DNA of 64,000 nt from Ignavibacteriales bacterium (GCA_020635285.1 JACKAB010000006.1:495501-559500), one strand, 5' to 3'; shown: positions 1 to 10,059, counted from the first letter of the stretch. The notes: a model not told the origin generated them from the letters alone. Numbers and translations: made by a program.

Positions 1-66
1 GCAAAAACATTTGGGTTTAAAATTGGCAAAAATTATGGCGCGAGCCATTTTATAGTGAAGAATTAA
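1..66 (+). CDS. possible C-terminal end of an upstream gene cut by the window edge
   Basis: Frame 1 is open from the first base and stops with TAA at 64-66, giving about 21 residues. A second frame is also open and stops at 53-55, so the true frame cannot be decided. The next gene starts 38 bases further on. No function can be assigned. Confidence 0.25.
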   Translation, partial: AKTFGFKIGKNYGASHFIVKN

Positions 67-103
67 TTGAATTAGACTTGTTTAACTTTTTAGAGAAAAC
101 AAA

Positions 104-967
104 ATGAGATTAGGATTAATTGGGACCGGCCTGATGGGCAAACCAATGGCTGAAAAACTTATTGAAGCTGAATATGATTTAAAAATATATAATAGGACTG
201 CCGGTAAGGCCGAAAGTCTTATAAATATTGGCGCAAAAGCATTCACTGATGTAAATGAATTGGCAAATAATTCTGATGTAATCATAATGATGCTCTCTAA
301 TTATGATGCAATTCAAGAAGTATTATTTGAAAGTAATATTAGTCAGCTTGAAAATAAAACAATTATTCAAATGAGTACAATCGCTCCAACAGAAAGTTTA
401 GAATTAAAATCACGTGTAGAAAAATTAAGAGGGGAATATTTTGAAGCACCTGTTCTCGGCAGCATCAATCAAATATTAGATAAAGAGCTTATTGTATTAG
501 TCGGATCAAATGAGATACAATTTGCCAAGTATAAAAAAATGTTTGAATCATTCTCAAAGAAAATTATGTACATAGGAGAAGTTGGGAAAGCTTCTGCTAT
601 TAAGCTAGCACTTAATCAATTAATTATTTCTGAAACCGCTGCTTTTTCAATGAGTTTAGGTTATGTAAGAGAGAATAATTTAAATATTGAAACTTTTATG
701 GATATTCTTAGAAGCAGTGCTCTTTATGCTCAGACTTTTGATAAAAAACTTCCGAATTATTTAGAAAGAAATTTTGAAAACCCAAATTTCCCTGTTAAAC
801 ACTTGCTAAAAGATTTGGACTTGATGCTTAATGAATTTGCAGATAAAAACATTAATACCGATACTTTGAAAGGAATAAGAAAAATTTTGGTTGATTCAAT
901 TAAAACCGGTAATTCTGATAAAGATTACTCTGCAATTTATAATTCAATTCATATCAAAAAAGATTGA
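104..967 (+). CDS. NAD(P)-dependent oxidoreductase, 3-hydroxyisobutyrate dehydrogenase family
   Basis: This 287-residue protein is a beta-hydroxyacid dehydrogenase. The N-terminus shows the family's Rossmann motif GLIGTGLMGKPMA (residues 4-16). The usual substrate-binding segment (DAPVSGG in the family) appears as EAPVLGS near residue 115, and the catalytic lysine segment GKASAIKLALNQ is near residue 167. The length fits the glyoxylate/succinic-semialdehyde reductase (GLYR) and HIBADH subgroups, which reduce small aldehyde or keto acids with NAD(P)H in the cytoplasm. The exact substrate cannot be read from sequence. It probably shares a transcript with the DUF302 gene 45 bases downstream. Confidence 0.85.
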   Translation: MRLGLIGTGLMGKPMAEKLIEAEYDLKIYNRTAGKAESLINIGAKAFTDVNELANNSDVIIMMLSNYDAIQEVLFESNISQLENKTIIQMSTIAPTESLELKSRVEKLRGEYFEAPVLGSINQILDKELIVLVGSNEIQFAKYKKMFESFSKKIMYIGEVGKASAIKLALNQLIISETAAFSMSLGYVRENNLNIETFMDILRSSALYAQTFDKKLPNYLERNFENPNFPVKHLLKDLDLMLNEFADKNINTDTLKGIRKILVDSIKTGNSDKDYSAIYNSIHIKKD

Positions 968-1012
968 ACCCCAACCTAGTTTTCTGCATCATAATTAATA
1001 AAGGAGAAAATT

Positions 1013-1399
1013 ATGAGTTACTATTTTGCAAAAACAGTTAAAACAAATTTTGAAGACACCTTAACAAAAGTTGAAGAAGAATTAAAAAAAGAAAGCTTTG
1101 GGGTTTTAACTGAAATTGATGTTCAGGCTACATTGAAGAAAAAGTTAGATGTAGATTTCCGTAAGTATAAAATTCTTGGCGCTTGCAATCCGCCCTTTGC
1201 TCATAAAGCTTTAACCGCCGAAGATAAAATTGGAGTTCTGCTTCCTTGTAATGTAATTGTTCAAGAATTAGATGATAACAAAGTTGAAGTTGCAATTGTA
1301 AATCCAATTGACTCAATGCAATCGGTTAAAAGTGAAGCTTTGGCAAAAATTGCTTCAGAAATTACTGAAAAATTGAAAAGGGTTTTAGAGAATATTTAA
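1013..1399 (+). CDS. DUF302 domain-containing protein
   Basis: The 128-residue product has the DUF302 pattern: an N-terminal strand-helix unit, then KILGACNPPFAHKAL and IGVLLPCNVIVQE, followed by a predicted helix. There is no signal peptide. The family has no established biochemical role. Start choice is firm: AAGGAG at 1001-1006 lies 6 bases before the ATG. It follows the dehydrogenase by 45 bases. Its stop overlaps the stop of the convergent metX gene by 4 bases, leaving no room for a separate terminator. Confidence 0.85.
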   Translation: MSYYFAKTVKTNFEDTLTKVEEELKKESFGVLTEIDVQATLKKKLDVDFRKYKILGACNPPFAHKALTAEDKIGVLLPCNVIVQELDDNKVEVAIVNPIDSMQSVKSEALAKIASEITEKLKRVLENI

Positions 1400-2523
1400 T
1401 CAATAAACTCACGTATTATTTTATCCAGCTGATCAAACTCAATTAAGAAAGCATCATGCCCGTGCAGTGAATTAATTTCCGTGTACTCTGCTTTGGGAAT
1501 ATGACTCATTATATCTTTTTGTTCCTCAACCGGATATAAAACATCTGTGTTTATTCCAACTAATTTTGTCTTAGCGTTTATACTTTTTAATGCTTTTTCA
1601 ATACCGCCGCGATCTTTACCAACATCGTGCAAATCCATTGCTTTGCTTAAGTAAAGATATGTGTTTGCATCAAATCGTTCAGTCAGTTTGATACCTTGGT
1701 AATTTAAATAACTTTCTATTTCAAAAATACTCTTCTTACCTTTATTTGTTTTTAGGCTTCTGGCAAACTTTTCGTTAAATGAATTGTAACTTCTATAGCT
1801 TATCATTGCTATTTTTCTTGCTAGACTAATTCCACGTTCCGGCTGCTTCTTATAATTTCCATTATTCCATTCCGGGTCGTTCTCTATTGCATTTCTAGAT
1901 GCTTCATTTAATCCAATTGCCCAGGCTGAATGAGCTGCTGAAGTTGCAATAGGCATAATTTTTTCTATCATATCTGGAAACATAATTGCCCATTCCAAAA
2001 CTTGCATTCCACCAAGTGAACCGCCAACAGCAAATTTAATTTTGTTTATTCCAATTTTGTTAAATAATTCTTTTTGAACTTTTATCATATCACGAACTGA
2101 AATTTCTGGCAAGTTCATTCTATAAATATTATTTGTAATTGGATTTATACTTGCTGGTCCTGTTGTTCCATAACAGCTCCCGAAAACATTGGGACAAATA
2201 ACAAAGTATTTATTTGTGTCGATTGCTTTCCCTTTTCCAATTAAAGGAGACCACCAACCTTCTTTGTTAAGAAACATTTTATTGTATTTGATGAAGTTGT
2301 TTTATATATGTTTTGAGTTATCAATTTCCTCTTTTGAAATCTTTCCGGCAATATGAGCATTTCCAGTAAGCGCATGATTAACCAATACCACATTATCTTT
2401 AGCAGCATTCAGCTTACCAAAAGATTGGTATGCAACATCGACAGATTCCAATTTCTTTCCACATTCCAAAAGGAGAGGATTTAATTGCGAAAACAATTTT
2501 TCAAATTTAGTTTTTACAATCAT
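1396..2523 (-). pseudogene. metX: homoserine O-acetyltransferase MetX, interrupted by an in-frame stop
   Basis: The family transfers an acetyl group from acetyl-CoA to homoserine, making the substrate for MetY. The two parts read as one alpha/beta-hydrolase of about 375 residues. The first (2523-2302) holds NHALTGNAHIAGK. The second (from 2277) holds GWWSPLIGKGKAID, CYGTTGPASINP, the nucleophile elbow GGSLGGMQ, the acid region NTDVLYPVEEQ and the catalytic histidine in LHGHDAF. Both lie in the same frame and are separated only by TAA at 2304-2302, so this is a nonsense codon and not a simple frameshift. The residues around the stop (NSKHI-stop-NNFIKYNKMF) form a longer linker than usual. It lies 64 bases downstream of metY, presumably under the same SAM riboswitch. 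A sequencing error or compensating indels could also explain the stop. Confidence 0.85.
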
Positions 2524-2587
2524 CTCCTCTCCACAAAAACAGCTTCATTTGTAATTCCAATATTATTTTGAGATTCTGAAATATACA

Positions 2588-3886
2588 TTATTTCCCATTT
2601 AAAGCTTGCTCAAAATCATTTATAATATCATCAATATGTTCAATACCTACTGAAACTCTAATCCCTTCTGGTAATACTCCAGATGATTTCTGTTCAGCAT
2701 CAGATAATTGTTGATGAGTAGTTGATGCCGGATGAATTACTAAAGTTTTGGCATCTCCCACATTTGCGACTAAACTTGCGAGTTTAACTTTATTTATGAA
2801 TTTCTTTCCAGCCTCTAAACCGCCTTTAATTCCAAATGATAACATTGAACCATAATAACCTGGACGTAAATATTTTTTAGCATTAGTATTTGATGGATAT
2901 TCTTTCAAGCCAGGATACCAAACCCAATCAACTTGCGGATGATTTTTTAACCAATTGGCAAGTGTTAGCGCATTGCTGTTGTGTCTTTCAACTCTTAAAG
3001 ATAAAGTCTCCACTCCCTGCAAAAATAAAAATGAATTGAACGGACTAACACATGGACCGTAATCCCGCAAGCCTTCAACACGCGCTCTAATTATAAAAGC
3101 GATATTTCCAAATTGCGAACCTTTACCAAAAACTTCATTAAAATTTAATCCATGATAACCGGCGGATGGTTCAGTAAATAAAGGGAATTTACCATTCCCC
3201 CAATCAAAGTTTCCTGAGTCAACAATTACTCCACCAATTGATGTACCATGTCCGCCAATCCATTTAGTCGCAGATTGAACAACAATATCGGCACCGAAGT
3301 CAATTGGTCTAACAAGATAACCGGCGGCCCCAAATGTATTATCAACAATTAATGGAATTCCATTTCTGTGAGCAACATCTGCAATCGCTTCAAAATCTGG
3401 GATGTTTAAGCGAGGATTTCCAATTGACTCAATATAAATTGCTTTAGTCTTATCATCAATAAGTTTTTCGAATTCTTCTGGTTCGTCACCATCAACAAAT
3501 TTCACATTTATTCCAACACGTGGTAATGTAACTTTGAAAAGATTAAAAGTTCCGCCATAAAGAAAACTACTTGAAACAATATTATCCCCTGCTTCAGCAA
3601 TATTTGTTATCGCCAAATGTTCAGCGGCTTGGCCGGAAGCTGTTGCCAAAGCCGCAACGCCGCCCTCAAGAGCCGCAATTCTTTTTTCAAAAACATCAGT
3701 CGTTGGATTCATAATTCGAGTATAAATATTACCAAATTGTTTTAGTGCAAATAAATCTGCAGCGTGCTCAGAATTATTAAAATTATATGATGATGTTTGA
3801 TATATTGGAACAGCTCTGGAATTTGTTACTGCGTCCGGCTCTTGTCCCGCATGCAATTGCAATGTTTCGAATTTATATGTACTCAC
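2588..3886 (-). CDS. metY: O-acetylhomoserine sulfhydrylase (aminocarboxypropyltransferase)
   Basis: This 432-residue PLP enzyme of the Cys/Met metabolism family would make homocysteine from O-acetylhomoserine and sulfide. Visible motifs are the start LHAGQEPDAVTNSRAVPIYQ, the cofactor-contact region NPRLNIPDFEAIA, and the Schiff-base lysine in SATKWIGGHG (about K208). The extra loop before the large C-terminal domain (PSAGYHGLNFNEVFG) is typical of MetY and not of cystathionine gamma-synthase. The C-terminus has VGIEHIDDIINDFEQAL. The gene is intact. A SAM-I riboswitch and terminator lie 39-190 bases upstream, so transcription should fall when SAM is plentiful. metX follows. Confidence 0.93.
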   Translation of the reverse strand: MSTYKFETLQLHAGQEPDAVTNSRAVPIYQTSSYNFNNSEHAADLFALKQFGNIYTRIMNPTTDVFEKRIAALEGGVAALATASGQAAEHLAITNIAEAGDNIVSSSFLYGGTFNLFKVTLPRVGINVKFVDGDEPEEFEKLIDDKTKAIYIESIGNPRLNIPDFEAIADVAHRNGIPLIVDNTFGAAGYLVRPIDFGADIVVQSATKWIGGHGTSIGGVIVDSGNFDWGNGKFPLFTEPSAGYHGLNFNEVFGKGSQFGNIAFIIRARVEGLRDYGPCVSPFNSFLFLQGVETLSLRVERHNSNALTLANWLKNHPQVDWVWYPGLKEYPSNTNAKKYLRPGYYGSMLSFGIKGGLEAGKKFINKVKLASLVANVGDAKTLVIHPASTTHQQLSDAEQKSSGVLPEGIRVSVGIEHIDDIINDFEQALNGK

Positions 3887-3924
3887 TTGTTACTCCTTTG
3901 TTTAGAATGAAATAATTGTTTAAA

Positions 3925-3962
3925 CAAAAAAACCTCCTGAGGAAAGATTCCAAAGGAGGTTT
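3925..3962 (-). terminator. riboswitch-controlled transcription terminator before metY
   Basis: On the minus strand a 9-bp stem pairs 3962-3954 (AAACCTCCT) with 3938-3930 (AGGAGGTTT) and runs into a T-rich tract at 3931-3922. The loop contains ATCTTTCC (3948-3941). This is complementary to GGAAAGAT in the 3' P1 arm of the aptamer upstream, so the two structures are mutually exclusive. Confidence 0.9.
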
Positions 3963-3978
3963 ATAATTATTTTCCAAT

Positions 3979-4076
3979 ATTATCTTTCCCTAAAAAATAG
4001 GGCAGGATTTGGCACCTTTCTAAATGACGGTTGCCAAGGCTTCACAGGGCCTGTTCCCTCTGCCTTTCTTGATAAT
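3979..4076 (-). promoter_or_regulatory. SAM-I (S-box) riboswitch aptamer controlling metY-metX
   Basis: Read on the minus strand, the segment follows the S-box consensus: P1 ATTATC (4076-4071), then AAGAAAGGCAGAGGGA, the GGCCCTGTGAAGCC core, GGCAACC, AAGGTGCCAAATCC, and the closing P1 arm GATAAT (3984-3979). SAM binding is known to stabilise P1 in this class and let the downstream terminator form. The antiterminator pairing is directly visible (GGAAAGAT with ATCTTTCC). The genes downstream are methionine biosynthesis genes, as expected. Confidence 0.95.
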
Positions 4077-4152
4077 TCAAAAATCTAAAAGAACATTAAA
4101 ACTTTATTGAGAGCGAAAATATAAAAAAGTTTTTATCAACGCAAGTTTTATT

Positions 4153-5450
4153 TTACTTTTGTAAAATTTCTTTGAAGTCATTATAATTATTAGAAACTTT
4201 TATGGTACTTCCTTTTTTGTCAAGACAGGAAGCTAACCTTTCCGGAATTTCTGGTTTAATTGTTAAATGTTTTTCAAATACATCTAAAAATTTTGCCGGA
4301 TGTGCAGTTTCTAAAACTACTCCAACAGAATCGTTTTCAACTTTATTTTGATAATCTTCTAAAGCCAAACAACCAATTGCTCCATGCGGATCTATTATAT
4401 AATTATAATTATCATATAATTCTGAAATCATATTTAAGGTTTCTTGATCTGAATAACTTTTAGAAAAAATTACATCTGTAATTTGGGAATGATCATCTTC
4501 AAAAGATCTCTGATTCTTGCAATATTACTTGGGTCACCAACATCCATTGCATTTGAAAGAGTGATTTCCGAGACACGTGGTTCGTAACTTCCGTTTGAAA
4601 TAAATTTTGTAAAAATATCATTAGCATTTGTTGCGGCAATAAACTTATGAATAGGCAATCCCATTTTTTTTGCAAAAAGTCCTGCTGTTAAATTGCCGAG
4701 ATTGCCGCTTGGAACCGAGTAAACTATTTTTCTATTTGTGTTTTCAATTTGTTTAAAACTTTCGAAGTAATAAAAAGACTGCGGGATTAATCGTCCAATG
4801 TTTATTGAGTTTGCAGAACTAAGATTTATTTTTGATTTTAATTCTTCATCCACAAAAGCAGTTTTAACTATTCTTTGACAATCATCAAAAGTTCCTTCAA
4901 CCTCAACAGCAGTAATATTGTTGCCAAGCGTTGTAATTTGCTTTTCTTGTATCTTGCTAATTTTTCCACCCGGGTAAAGTACAATTACATTAATTCCTTT
5001 TACATTTAAGAAACCATTTGCTACTGCGCTGCCAGTATCGCCGGAAGTGGCTACCAATATTGTTAATTCGTGGTTTGAATCTTTTAGAAAATATTCCATT
5101 GTTCTAGCCATAAAACGTGCGCCAAAATCTTTAAAGGCTAATGTTGGTCCATGAAACAATTCTAAAATATTTAATTGATCTGAAAGTTTAACAACGGGTG
5201 CTTCAAACGAAATTGATGACTCAATAATAGTCATTAAATCATTCGGGGGAATTTCATCCTCAATAAAATTTTTTGATATCTCAAAAGCTATTTCTTGAAA
5301 TGATAGACTTTGGAGATAACTAAGAATTGCTTTTGATAACGGATTTATTGTCTCCGGCATAAACAATCCCTTATCATCAGCCAAGCCCTTAAGAATGGCT
5401 TCTTTGAAGCTTACTTTGTAATTTTTATTATTTGTGCTGTAGTATTTCAT
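4153..5450 (-). pseudogene. thrC: threonine synthase ThrC, one-base frameshift
   Basis: The family converts O-phosphohomoserine to threonine with PLP. The first part (5450-4470) has the start YYSTNNKNYKVSFKEAILKGLADDKGLFMPE, the PLP lysine segment HGPTLAFKDFGARFM, ATSGDTGSAVANGF and SGNLGNLTAGL. The remainder (4431-4153) continues with IIDPHGAIGCLAL and ends after a normal C-terminal tail. The frame changes near 4501-4504. There the minus strand reads CTTTTGAAGATG, and one extra T would restore RDLFEDDHSQITD. Corrected length is about 432 residues, normal for the family. It is the last gene of the thrA-asd-thrB-thrC cluster. A missed base in a short homopolymer is the simplest explanation. 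Confidence 0.88.
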
Positions 5451-5455
5451 TGCTA

Positions 5456-5527
5456 TTGTCGTTTCCGAATGATTTTATCGGAAATCTATTTTAATATTTC
5501 TGGATTCCCAATCATGTCGGGAATAAC
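5456..5527. repeat. degenerate copy of a dispersed TTCCGAAT/ATTCCCGA palindromic repeat
   Basis: The thrB-thrC spacer holds TTTCCGAATGATTTTATCGGAAATC, then GGATTCCC and TCGGGAAT. The same theme occurs at 25455-25500, 25563-25590, 26195-26282, 33981-34008 and 46243-46280. It is an imperfect palindrome and would fold as RNA between the two cistrons. Confidence 0.6.
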
Positions 5528-5537
5528 AGAAAAAGAA

Positions 5538-6470
5538 CTAATTAATGATTTTGGGACCTTGAGAATTTACTTTTGAAACGTATATAGTAGATTTTATATT
5601 AGCTTGATCTGTTATCTTTTTCATAGCCAAGGCTATTTTTTCTGCACTTACTTTTGATTTAGCAAATGCAAATATTGACGGGCCTGAACCAGAAATTGAA
5701 CATCCATAAGCTCCCTCATTTAGAGCCGCATTTTTAATATCATAAAAATTAGGTATTAAAACCGCTCTAGCCGGTTCTGATATTTCATCCTCAATCGATC
5801 GTTTTATTTTACTAAAATCATTTTCATATAATCCAGAAACTAATGTTCCGATGTTGCCAAAATGCTTACGGGCTTTTTTTAATGGAATTTGCTTCTTAAT
5901 TAATTTGCGTGCCTTTTTAGTTTCTATAACAATATGCGGAAATAAAACTGAGCAATATAAATTTTGTGGAACAGGTAGTTTGATAATATCATTGGGATTG
6001 TAATCCCGAATCAAAACAAATCCGCCAAGTAATGATGGAGCAACATTATCAGCATGAATTGCTCCACTTGCAATTGATTCACCTTTGATAGCAAAATTTA
6101 GAATTTCGTTTTCTGGAAAATAATTATTTAATAATTTGTTCATTCCATAAACTGCCGCAACTGAGCTTGCTGCACTTGATCCAAGTCCACTGCCTATTGG
6201 CATTTTTTTTCTTATCTCAATATTAACGCCTATGGTTTTATCTTTATAATTCTTTAACATTTCCAAAATGCCAACACTTGCAGTATTTTTTTTAATATCA
6301 TAAGGCAAAACTCCGCCATCACCGGTTATTTTTTTTATTTTTACAATTCCATCATTTCTCAAACTTAATTCAACAATGTCACCGGGTTCATGTATTGCAA
6401 AGCCAATTGTATCAAATCCGCAGCCAACATTTGAAATTGTAGCTGGAGCAAAAACTTTTATTTTATTCAT
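5538..6470 (-). CDS. thrB: homoserine kinase ThrB (GHMP kinase family)
   Basis: This 310-residue enzyme would phosphorylate homoserine with ATP, supplying the substrate for ThrC. GHMP signatures are clear: motif 1 PATISNVGCGFDTIGFAI near the N-terminus, the phosphate-binding motif PIGSGLGSSAASSVAAV near residue 90, and motif 3 GAYGCSISGSGPSIFAF in the C-terminal half. The length is usual. Its ATG overlaps the end of asd by 8 bases (ATGAATAA), which indicates translational coupling. thrC begins 87 bases downstream, after a repeat-bearing spacer. Confidence 0.95.
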   Translation of the reverse strand: MNKIKVFAPATISNVGCGFDTIGFAIHEPGDIVELSLRNDGIVKIKKITGDGGVLPYDIKKNTASVGILEMLKNYKDKTIGVNIEIRKKMPIGSGLGSSAASSVAAVYGMNKLLNNYFPENEILNFAIKGESIASGAIHADNVAPSLLGGFVLIRDYNPNDIIKLPVPQNLYCSVLFPHIVIETKKARKLIKKQIPLKKARKHFGNIGTLVSGLYENDFSKIKRSIEDEISEPARAVLIPNFYDIKNAALNEGAYGCSISGSGPSIFAFAKSKVSAEKIALAMKKITDQANIKSTIYVSKVNSQGPKIIN

Positions 6471-7509
6471 CTATAATTCCATTTAAATAACCTTGAGCTT
6501 TCATCAATTCAGCTGCAAGTAAGGTTCCGCCTGCCGCACCTCTAACTGTATTATGAGAAAGTACCACAAACTTATAATCAAATATTTCACAATCACGCAA
6601 ACGTCCAATTGAAACAGCCATTCCGTTTTCAAGATTTCTGTTTAGTCTTGGCTGTGGAAGATGATCTTCTTCAAAATAATAAATCGGTTTTTTAGGAGCT
6701 GATGGTAAACCCAATGTCTGCGGGACTGAGATGAATTCTGTCCACACTTTTATAATATCTTCTTTGCTTGGTTTATTCTTGAATTTAATTTGAACATTTT
6801 CTAAATGACCATCTATAACAGAAACTCTATTGCATTGGGCACTTATTTTTATTTTTGCGTTCTCAATAGAATTATTTGAAAACTTTCCTAAAATCTTCAA
6901 TGGTTCTGTTTTCATTTTTTCTTCTTCGCCACTAATGTATGGAACCACATTATCTAAAATATCCATGCTTGGAACGCCAGGGTAACCACCGCCGGAAATA
7001 GCTTGCATTGTTACAACATTTATAGATTCAATGCCAAATGCATCATATAACGGTTTAATTGCTAAAGCTAAGCCAATTGTTGAGCAATTTGGATTTGTGA
7101 CAATTGCACCTGATTTATTTTTAATTAGTTCTAAATGTTCATGATTAACTTCAGGTATCAAAAGTGGAACATCCGAATCAAATCTATGATTTTTTGAATT
7201 AGAAATAATAAAATATCCATTATTTGCAAATTCGGTTTCAATCTCACCTGCTACAGAAGAATCTAATGCGCTAAAAACCAATTTTGATTTTAAATTAGGT
7301 TCGCAAGGTAAAACTTCTTTATTACCAATTTCTGTTTTAAGTGAGCTAGGCATAACCCATTTAGTTGCTTCTTTATACTTTTTCCCAACTGATCTTTCGG
7401 AGGCACAAAGTTCGGTTAATTCAAACCAAGGGTGATCTGATAAAAGTTCAACAAATTTTTGTCCAACACTTCCTGTAGCACCCAAAATTGCGACAGATAA
7501 TTTTTTCAT
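6463..7509 (-). CDS. asd: aspartate-semialdehyde dehydrogenase, archaeal/fungal-type
   Basis: The 348-residue enzyme reduces aspartyl phosphate to aspartate semialdehyde with NADPH, feeding lysine, threonine and methionine synthesis. The N-terminal Rossmann motif GATGSVGQKFVELL, the catalytic cysteine in NPNCSTIGLAL and the histidine region NRVSVIDGHLEN are present. The segments TMQAISGGGYPGVPSMDILDN and SHNTVRGAAGG, as I recall the families, match the archaeal/fungal class better than the E. coli class. It starts 2 bases after thrA ends and overlaps thrB by 8 bases. Confidence 0.93.
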   Translation of the reverse strand: MKKLSVAILGATGSVGQKFVELLSDHPWFELTELCASERSVGKKYKEATKWVMPSSLKTEIGNKEVLPCEPNLKSKLVFSALDSSVAGEIETEFANNGYFIISNSKNHRFDSDVPLLIPEVNHEHLELIKNKSGAIVTNPNCSTIGLALAIKPLYDAFGIESINVVTMQAISGGGYPGVPSMDILDNVVPYISGEEEKMKTEPLKILGKFSNNSIENAKIKISAQCNRVSVIDGHLENVQIKFKNKPSKEDIIKVWTEFISVPQTLGLPSAPKKPIYYFEEDHLPQPRLNRNLENGMAVSIGRLRDCEIFDYKFVVLSHNTVRGAAGGTLLAAELMKAQGYLNGIIDE

Positions 7510-7511
7510 CT

Positions 7512-9967
7512 TTATCCTAAATAATTTGTAATTCTTAAAATATCTGCGAAAATTCCTGAAGCTGTAAATTCAGCTCCGGCACCTCTTCCCCTTATTATTA
7601 AAGGCTGAGTAGAATAATTCTGAGATGTGATTGCCACAATATTATCATTACCTTTTAAATTGTAAAAAGGATGTGCTTGATCAACCTCTAGCAGATTTAC
7701 TGTTGCTTTTCCATTTTCATATTTTGCAATATATCTTAAAACTGATTTATTTTTTTCTGCTTTAATTTTTCTTTCATCAAAAACTTTATCTGCTCCTTCA
7801 AGAATTTTGAAAAAGTTATCAATTGTTTTTACTTTTCTTGCTTTAAGCGGAACCAAGTTTTCTACTTCAATATCTTTTAATTCAAAATCAACACCTATTT
7901 CTCTAATCAGAATTAGAAGTTTTCTTGCAACATCTAATCCATTTAGATCATCTCTGGGGTCCGGTTCAGTGTATCCATTTTCTTTTGCAGTTTTTACAAT
8001 ATCAGAAAATTTAGTTGCGCCAACAAATGAATTAAACAAATAGCTAAGCGTGCCTGAAAAAATACCTTCTATTTTAATTATTTTTTCACCACTATTTACC
8101 AAATCTTTTATTGTAGAAATAATTGGTAAACCAGCTCCAACATTTGTGCTGTAAAGGAATTTAACATTTTTCTTTTGTGACGTTGCTCTTAAACTCTTAT
8201 AGAAAGCTAAATCTTTTGTATTCGCAATTTTATTTGGCGTTGTAATTGAAATATTTGATTTCAAAATATTTTCATAATGAGGAACTGCAGTTTCATTTGC
8301 AGTGCAATCAACAAAAATTGAATTTGCTAAATTAAGCTTCTGCATTTCAGAAATATATTTTTCAATATCAGATTTATGTTTTGAATTCTCTAAACTTTCT
8401 TTCCAATTATCAAATTCAATTCCTGTTAAATCAAAATGCATTTTTTTACTATTTGCAATTCCAATTACTCTTATCTCAATTGCTCTTTCATTTTTTAAGA
8501 ATAGTTTTTTATCATTTATATATTTTAACAAAGCTTTGCCGACTAAGCCAATACCAACCAAAAATATGTTATATACTTTTCTCTCGGCAAGGAATAGTGA
8601 ATCGTGCAATACGTTTAACGCCTTAGAAAGTTCTTCGTTCTTAATCACAAAAGAAATGTTAAGCTCTGAAGAACCTTGCGCAATCGCAATTATATTTACT
8701 CCGTTTTTACCAAGTGCATCAAAAACCTTTCCTGAGATTCCCGGAGTGTGCCGCATATCTTCACCAACAACTGCAACAATGGAAAGATTTTTTTCGGCGT
8801 TAATTTCACGAACTCGTTTATCAAATATTTCCAATCGCAATTCTTTCTCAATTGCATTTTTTGCGCGCGTACCGTCTTGAGGAGGAACCGCTATACAAAT
8901 ACTTAAACCTGAAGATCCTTGTGTTAAAAGAAGCGACTTAATTTTTTCTTCTGCTAAAACATCAAAAATTCTTGAAGTAATTCCTTCATTGCCAAACAAT
9001 CCACTGCCGCTAACTCTAAGCAATGTAATATTATCAACCGATGAAATGCCTTTTGCACTAAACTTTATTTTAGGCTGCTTTTCTAAAATTATTGTTCCCT
9101 TAAAACTTGGATTAAAAGTATTGCGAATTCTGATTTTAATATTTTTATCAAAAGCCGGCTGCATAGTTGGCGGATAAATAACTTTTGCGCCGAAGTGTGA
9201 CATTTCCATTGCTTCTTGATAAGTAACAGCCTTGAGAGGAATTGCTTCTTTAACTTTTCTTGGATCGGCAGTTAAAATACCGTCAACATCTGTCCAAATT
9301 TCAATTTCCTCAGCTTTTAGTGCTGCACCAATTATTGATGCTGTAAAATCTGAACCGCCTCTGCCAAGAGTTGTAATTTCTCCATCTTCATTTGACCCAA
9401 TAAATCCAGTGATAATTTGAGTTTGCAAATGAGTTTTAAAATATTTTTCAATATTTGAATTTGTTACGTCATAATTAACATGAGCATTTCCAAAACCATT
9501 ATCAGTTTTAATTATTTTGGAAGCATTTAAATATTCACAATCTATTTTTCTACTTTTTAGAGCTTCAGATATTATATATGCAGAAAGTCTTTCACCATAA
9601 CTTAAAATATTATCCAAAATCCTTGGGTTAATTCTCTTAATAAATAAAGTCCTTTGATTATGTCACTTAATTCATCAAAATGATCTGTGATATGTTTTTG
9701 AACGGAATTCTTTTTAGAGTGTGTTACAAGAATTTCGAATGCTTCAAGATGTCGTAATCGTAAATTTTGAAATAATGCGAGATAGGAATCATCACGTTTT
9801 ACTGCTTTATTACTTAGGTCAATTAATTGATCTGTAATTCCTCCAAAGGCAGAAAAAACAGATGCAATTTTAACGTTTTGGGAATGATAATCTTGAATAA
9901 TATCAATAACTTGAGAGATTCTCTCAGCATTCCCAACGGATGTCCCGCCAAATTTTAATATTTTCAT
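7512..9967 (-). pseudogene. thrA: bifunctional aspartokinase / homoserine dehydrogenase, one-base frameshift
   Basis: The family catalyses the first and third steps from aspartate to homoserine in one polypeptide. The N-terminal part (9967-9602) has KILKFGGTSVGNAERI. The rest (in frame to 7512) has FTASIIGAALKAEEIEIWTDVDGILTADPR of the kinase, two ACT-type regulatory segments (IFDVLAEEKIKSLLLTQGSSG and VFDALGKNGVNIIAIAQGSSE), then the dehydrogenase with NIFLVGIGLVGKALL and EPDPRDDLNGLDVARKLLIL. The frame breaks near 9622, where ACCCAAGGATT would need one more A to give TQRILDN. Corrected length is about 820 residues, as in E. coli ThrA. The ACT domains imply threonine feedback control. Confidence 0.9.
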
Positions 9968-10034
9968 AATTGTTGTTAATTTTTTTTAAAACAAATCTTT
10001 ATTATATAAATTAACTGATTCAAGAACAATACTT

Positions 10035-10059
10035 TATTTCAATATCTTATATCGAAATA
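10035..10059. promoter_or_regulatory. 25-bp near-palindrome in the thrA/moxR divergent spacer
   Basis: The 319-bp spacer between the divergent thrA and moxR operons (9968-10286) has no credible gene. It contains TATTTCAATATCTTATATCGAAATA, an 11-bp arm pair with one mismatch around a 3-bp centre. Its position suits an operator for either operon, but no regulator can be named. The 5' half lies about 70 bases from the thrA start. Confidence 0.35.

Noticed and set aside
2302..2304. Recoded stop (selenocysteine, pyrrolysine or altered code) in metX
   Set aside because: The codon is TAA, which is not used for those residues. TAA ends many other genes in the window, so the code is standard.
8302..8880. 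192-codon + strand open frame inside thrA
   Set aside because: It lies antisense to well-conserved homoserine dehydrogenase and ACT-domain sequence. The composition is not protein-like and there is no ribosome site.
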